From contig JANBPK010001119.1 in the NCBI GenBank assembly GCA_027579435.1, positions 1 through 33,855 of the forward strand: DNA of 33,855 nucleotides, in the 5' to 3' direction. Positions 33,301 through 33,855 of the stretch are shown here, piece by piece. This DNA is from Candolleomyces eurysporus. Taxonomy: Eukaryota; Basidiomycota; Agaricomycetes; Agaricales; Psathyrellaceae. The notes beneath the pieces are model-generated. The model saw nothing but the letters and a program-made list of their open reading frames with translations. It made no database searches and was not told the origin of the DNA. Each line of letters begins with the position of its first letter. Within the stretch, counting starts at the first letter, position 1. Position numbers and translations under genes: made by a program.

Positions 33301-33855
33301 GACCTTGCTGAGCAATATTAAGTCCAGGGGTAGACAGGTCTTTGGGCCGTCTATCTCCGTCTCCGCTCTCTGGGAGGCAGTTGTACGGTCCGAGAGAGCA
33401 GACTTCCTTGGATCGCTCGATTACCTTACAGCCATCTTCAAACGTCGCTTTGGATCTACAGGTGCCCTGTCAGATATCGGTGAAACGATTTCAGCAATAC
33501 AAAGAGCAGTTGAGCTCACTCCAGCTGGTCACCTAGACCTCCGTGTTAGACTGAGAAACCTCGGACACTCGTTCAGAGATCGCTTTGAGCGCACCGGAGC
33601 CCTCTCCGACATTTTTGAATCGACTTCGGTCAATCGACGGGCAGTCCAGCTAACTCCTGCTGGTCATCCAGACCTCCCAAGCATGCTCAACAATCTGGGA
33701 ATCTCTCTCTGGAATCGATTCGAGCGCACCGGTACCCTCTCCGACGCTGCTGAATCAATTTCAGTCTTCCGACGAGCAGTTGAGCTGACTCCTGCTGGTC
33801 ATCCGGATCTCCCTGCCACGCTCAGCAACCTGGGGAAGCTCGCTCTCCAAACGCT
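32535..33855 (+). pseudogene. TPR-CHAT copy C, degraded 5' part, runs off window
   Basis: Counterparts of B exons 3-6 are clear: exon 3 to 32907, then 32965-33080, 33139-33237 and 33294 onward; exons of 116 and 99 nt match B exactly in length. Lesions: the position of the B start codon reads TTG (32535-32537); the acceptor of intron 1 reads CCGG instead of CTAG; the acceptor before exon 3 reads GCAAT instead of GCAGT; one extra G at about 33838 shifts frame in the third TPR repeat. The TPR exon is otherwise open (RFERTGALSDIFES; AVELTPAGHPDLPATLSNLG). The CHAT half is outside the window. Rescue by other splice sites cannot be excluded. Confidence 0.75.

Overview
The window looks like a transposon-rich accessory region of a basidiomycete genome, most likely Agaricomycetes. 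The reasons are many short spliceosomal introns (about 48-63 nt, GTRNGT...YAG), a KDZ-type transposase cysteine cluster, a Plavaka-type (CMC/CACTA-like) transposase, HMG-box-like repetitive genes of a kind common in mushroom genomes, and lineage-expanded TPR-CHAT proteins. I saw no tRNA, rRNA or CRISPR. Family names come from recognition of motifs; no search was run.

Layout. (1) 1-1160: N-terminal piece of a KDZ transposase on the minus strand, cut off after its CxC2 zinc cluster. (2) 1277-7720: three plus-strand multi-exon genes. Two are HMG-box-like and one is unknown. Each can be rebuilt exon by exon but each carries an in-frame TGA, so all three are probably decaying mobile-element cargo. 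A 370-bp array of a degenerate TAGGATTA motif lies between the first two. (3) 7721-9498: no gene recognised. (4) 9499-17096: a roughly 7.6-kb Plavaka element bounded by candidate 20-bp terminal inverted repeats. It holds a nine-exon transposase on the minus strand with three TGA stops, a small downstream ORF, and a divergent nine-exon companion gene that is open apart from one G-run frameshift.

(5) 17174-24970: two full-length TPR-CHAT genes, A on minus and B on plus, arranged head to head. Hand splicing gives open frames of 859 and 935 codons, each with a C2-like beta-rich N-terminus, short TPR repeats, a helical middle and a C-terminal CHAT (caspase-like) domain that keeps the His/Cys pair. 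Their promoters are inverted copies of each other, each with a TATAAAA box. (6) 24971-31900: an ORF-poor stretch with several decayed minus-strand copies of one unknown, partly membrane-spanning gene family. (7) 31938-33855: a third TPR-CHAT copy, C, duplicated with its promoter from the same ancestor as B. It has lost its start codon and two splice acceptors and has a frameshift; it runs off the window.

The contrast is the main message. The mobile elements are broken, mostly by TGA stops, while two of the three CHAT genes are intact. These are candidate proteolytic switch or cell-death proteins in which TPR repeats would sense and the CHAT domain would cut; that function is inferred from family knowledge and is not shown here.
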